From positions 22,650 through 86,649 of the forward strand of contig PAPF01000009.1 in the NCBI GenBank assembly GCA_002708825.1: DNA of 64,000 nt, given 5' to 3'. The position numbers were made by a program, and so were the translations under genes. Positions 62,880 to 64,000 of the stretch are shown piece after piece (the first letter of the stretch is position 1; the number at the start of each line of letters is the position of its first letter). This DNA comes from Phyllobacteriaceae bacterium (GTDB lineage Bacteria; Pseudomonadota; Alphaproteobacteria; Rhizobiales; Rhizobiaceae). A model generated the notes under the pieces. The model did no database searches. It worked only from the letters and a program-made list of their open reading frames with translations, and was not told the DNA's origin.

Positions 62880-62963
62880 GGCTTGCCATCAAGCCCAAGG
62901 CGGTGGCAATTTCAAGGCCGAAAAGCCGCCTGCGGCTCCAGCCTGTGGCCATTCCGGCCGACA

Positions 62964-63572
62964 ATGCCATGCACAAGTGAGGACCGGGTATTGAATGCAC
63001 TTGCAGACTATCTCCTGACGCGCCAGTCACCGGCGATCCCCATGCTCAGGGAGCCCGGACCGGGCCCGGACGAGATCGAGACCATGATCCGGATCGCCGC
63101 CCGCGTTCCCGATCACGGAAAGCTGCAGCCCTGGCGGTTCATTCTCTACCGGGGCGAGGCGCGCCACCGCGTCGGCGAACTGCTCGCCGCGCGGCTGGAG
63201 GAACGCGACGGGCCGCTCACCGCAGGCGCGCGGGAAAAGGAACTGGAGCGGTTCTCGCGGGCGCCGCTGGTCGTCGGCGTGATTTCCTGTCCACGGGAAA
63301 GCGACAAGATACCGCAATGGGAAATGTTCCTGTCCGCCGGCGCGGCCTGCATGAACCTCGTCCATGCTGCCCATGCACTGGGATACGGTGCCAACTGGAT
63401 CACCAACTGGTATTCGGAGGACGGAGAGGCGCGGCGCCTTCTGGGCCTGAAGGCTGATGAGAGGGTTGCCGGGTTCGTTCACATAGGCACGGTCGAGGGA
63501 AGCCGTGCGGACCGGCCGCGTCCGGAGCCCGCCGATGTCATGAGCGACTATGCCGGACCGGAGGACGCGTGA
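62964..63572 (+). CDS. Nitroreductase family protein
   Basis: A 202-residue FMN-dependent oxidoreductase of the YdjA-like type: MIRIAARVPDHGKLQPWRF, QWEMFLSAGAACMNLVHAAHALGYGANWITNW and a GFVHIGT strand. The ATG at 62964 lies in the 84-bp divergent gap; a TTG at 62991 after GAGG is a good alternative. The frame is open much further upstream but runs antisense to the secreted-protein gene. Substrate unknown. The stop overlaps the next start. Confidence 0.88.
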   Translation: MPCTSEDRVLNALADYLLTRQSPAIPMLREPGPGPDEIETMIRIAARVPDHGKLQPWRFILYRGEARHRVGELLAARLEERDGPLTAGAREKELERFSRAPLVVGVISCPRESDKIPQWEMFLSAGAACMNLVHAAHALGYGANWITNWYSEDGEARRLLGLKADERVAGFVHIGTVEGSRADRPRPEPADVMSDYAGPEDA

Positions 63573-64000
63573 TGTTTTACCAGCCCGCCAAAGGCCATGG
63601 CCTGCCGCATGATCCGTTCAAGGCGATCGTCGCGCCCAGGCCGATCGGTTGGATCTCGACGCGCTCGAAGGACGGCAGCCTCAACCTGGCGCCCTATTCC
63701 TTCTTTAATGCCATCTCGACCCATCCCCATCTCCTGTTCTTCTCGTCGGAAGGCGAGAAGGACAGCGTGCGCAATGCCCGCGAGACCGGCGAGTTCGTCT
63801 GCAACCTGGTCTCCGCCGACCTGTTCGAACAGATGAACAAGAGTTCGGTGGATGCACCACGCGGCACGTCCGAATTCGACTATGCCGGCCTGACACCAAC
63901 CGATTGCCGGCTGGTGCGCACGCCGCGGGTGGCCGAGGCCCATGCCGCGCTGGAATGCCGCGTGACCGACATCCAGGAACCGCGGGGGCTGGAAGGCCGC
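63572..64000 (+). CDS. Flavin reductase family protein, 3' end beyond window
   Basis: The first 143 residues of a flavin-reductase-like (DIM6/NTAB) protein: FKAIVAPRPIGWISTRSKDG, NLAPYSFFNAISTHPHLLFF and FVCNLVSADLFEQMN are the FMN-binding pattern. It overlaps the nitroreductase stop by one base (TGATG), so the two flavin enzymes are translationally coupled. The C-terminus is missing. Confidence 0.9.
   Translation, partial: MFYQPAKGHGLPHDPFKAIVAPRPIGWISTRSKDGSLNLAPYSFFNAISTHPHLLFFSSEGEKDSVRNARETGEFVCNLVSADLFEQMNKSSVDAPRGTSEFDYAGLTPTDCRLVRTPRVAEAHAALECRVTDIQEPRGLEGR

Noticed and set aside
61776-62963. N-terminal extension of the nitroreductase
   Set aside because: It would run antisense through the secreted-protein gene and has no homology features; the family begins near 62964 or 62991.

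Overview
The window looks like the chromosome of a GC-rich alphaproteobacterium, most likely in the Hyphomicrobiales (Rhizobiales). The evidence is the core gene orders sfsA-map-radC, folE-hisI-patatin, and aminotransferase-hom-glpX-recJ next to phaC, together with a TadG-like protein and a HWE-family histidine kinase. No rRNA is present, so the genus cannot be fixed.

Layout. At 1-1022 is an integrase cut by the window edge, belonging to an element that has truncated the 3' end of radC. Next come map, sfsA, a DabAB inorganic-carbon transporter (DabB then DabA) with a divergent LysR regulator, a sensor kinase and an AEC permease. From 11407 to 21767 a 10.4 kb element sits in the 3' end of tRNA-Glu(TTC) between 16-bp direct repeats. 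It has a superfamily-3 helicase, a tape-measure protein, a tail protein, a Nu1-like small terminase, an XRE repressor, a duplicated unknown gene, a Mu gpT-type capsid protein, a DUF2190 protein and an integrase. It has no large terminase and no portal.

From 22104 to 43478 lie host genes: a cell-wall peptidase, phaC, an aminotransferase, hom, glpX, recJ, patatin, hisI, folE, an Fe-S scaffold, yidD, thrS, an L,D-transpeptidase, pyrG, lemA, a DUF2207 protein and a D,D-carboxypeptidase. From 43643 to 60407 a 16.8 kb element sits in tRNA-Lys(TTT) between 47-bp direct repeats. It encodes a full HK97-type head and packaging set (portal, protease, capsid, connector, head closure, HNH, small and large terminase) but no tail, lysis or lysogeny-repressor genes. 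It also has an AlpA regulator, a replication protein whose own coding sequence carries three iterons, an integrase, an MmeI-like restriction-modification enzyme and an AT-rich two-gene cargo. This matches the architecture of a capsid-forming phage-inducible chromosomal island. Host genes then resume: a TadG-like vWA protein, a secreted protein, a nitroreductase and a partial flavin reductase.

The main discovery candidates are therefore two phage-satellite-like elements of different type within 50 kb of one alphaproteobacterial chromosome. One is a head-and-packaging island and the other is a smaller element with capsid and tail components. A third integrative element has broken radC.
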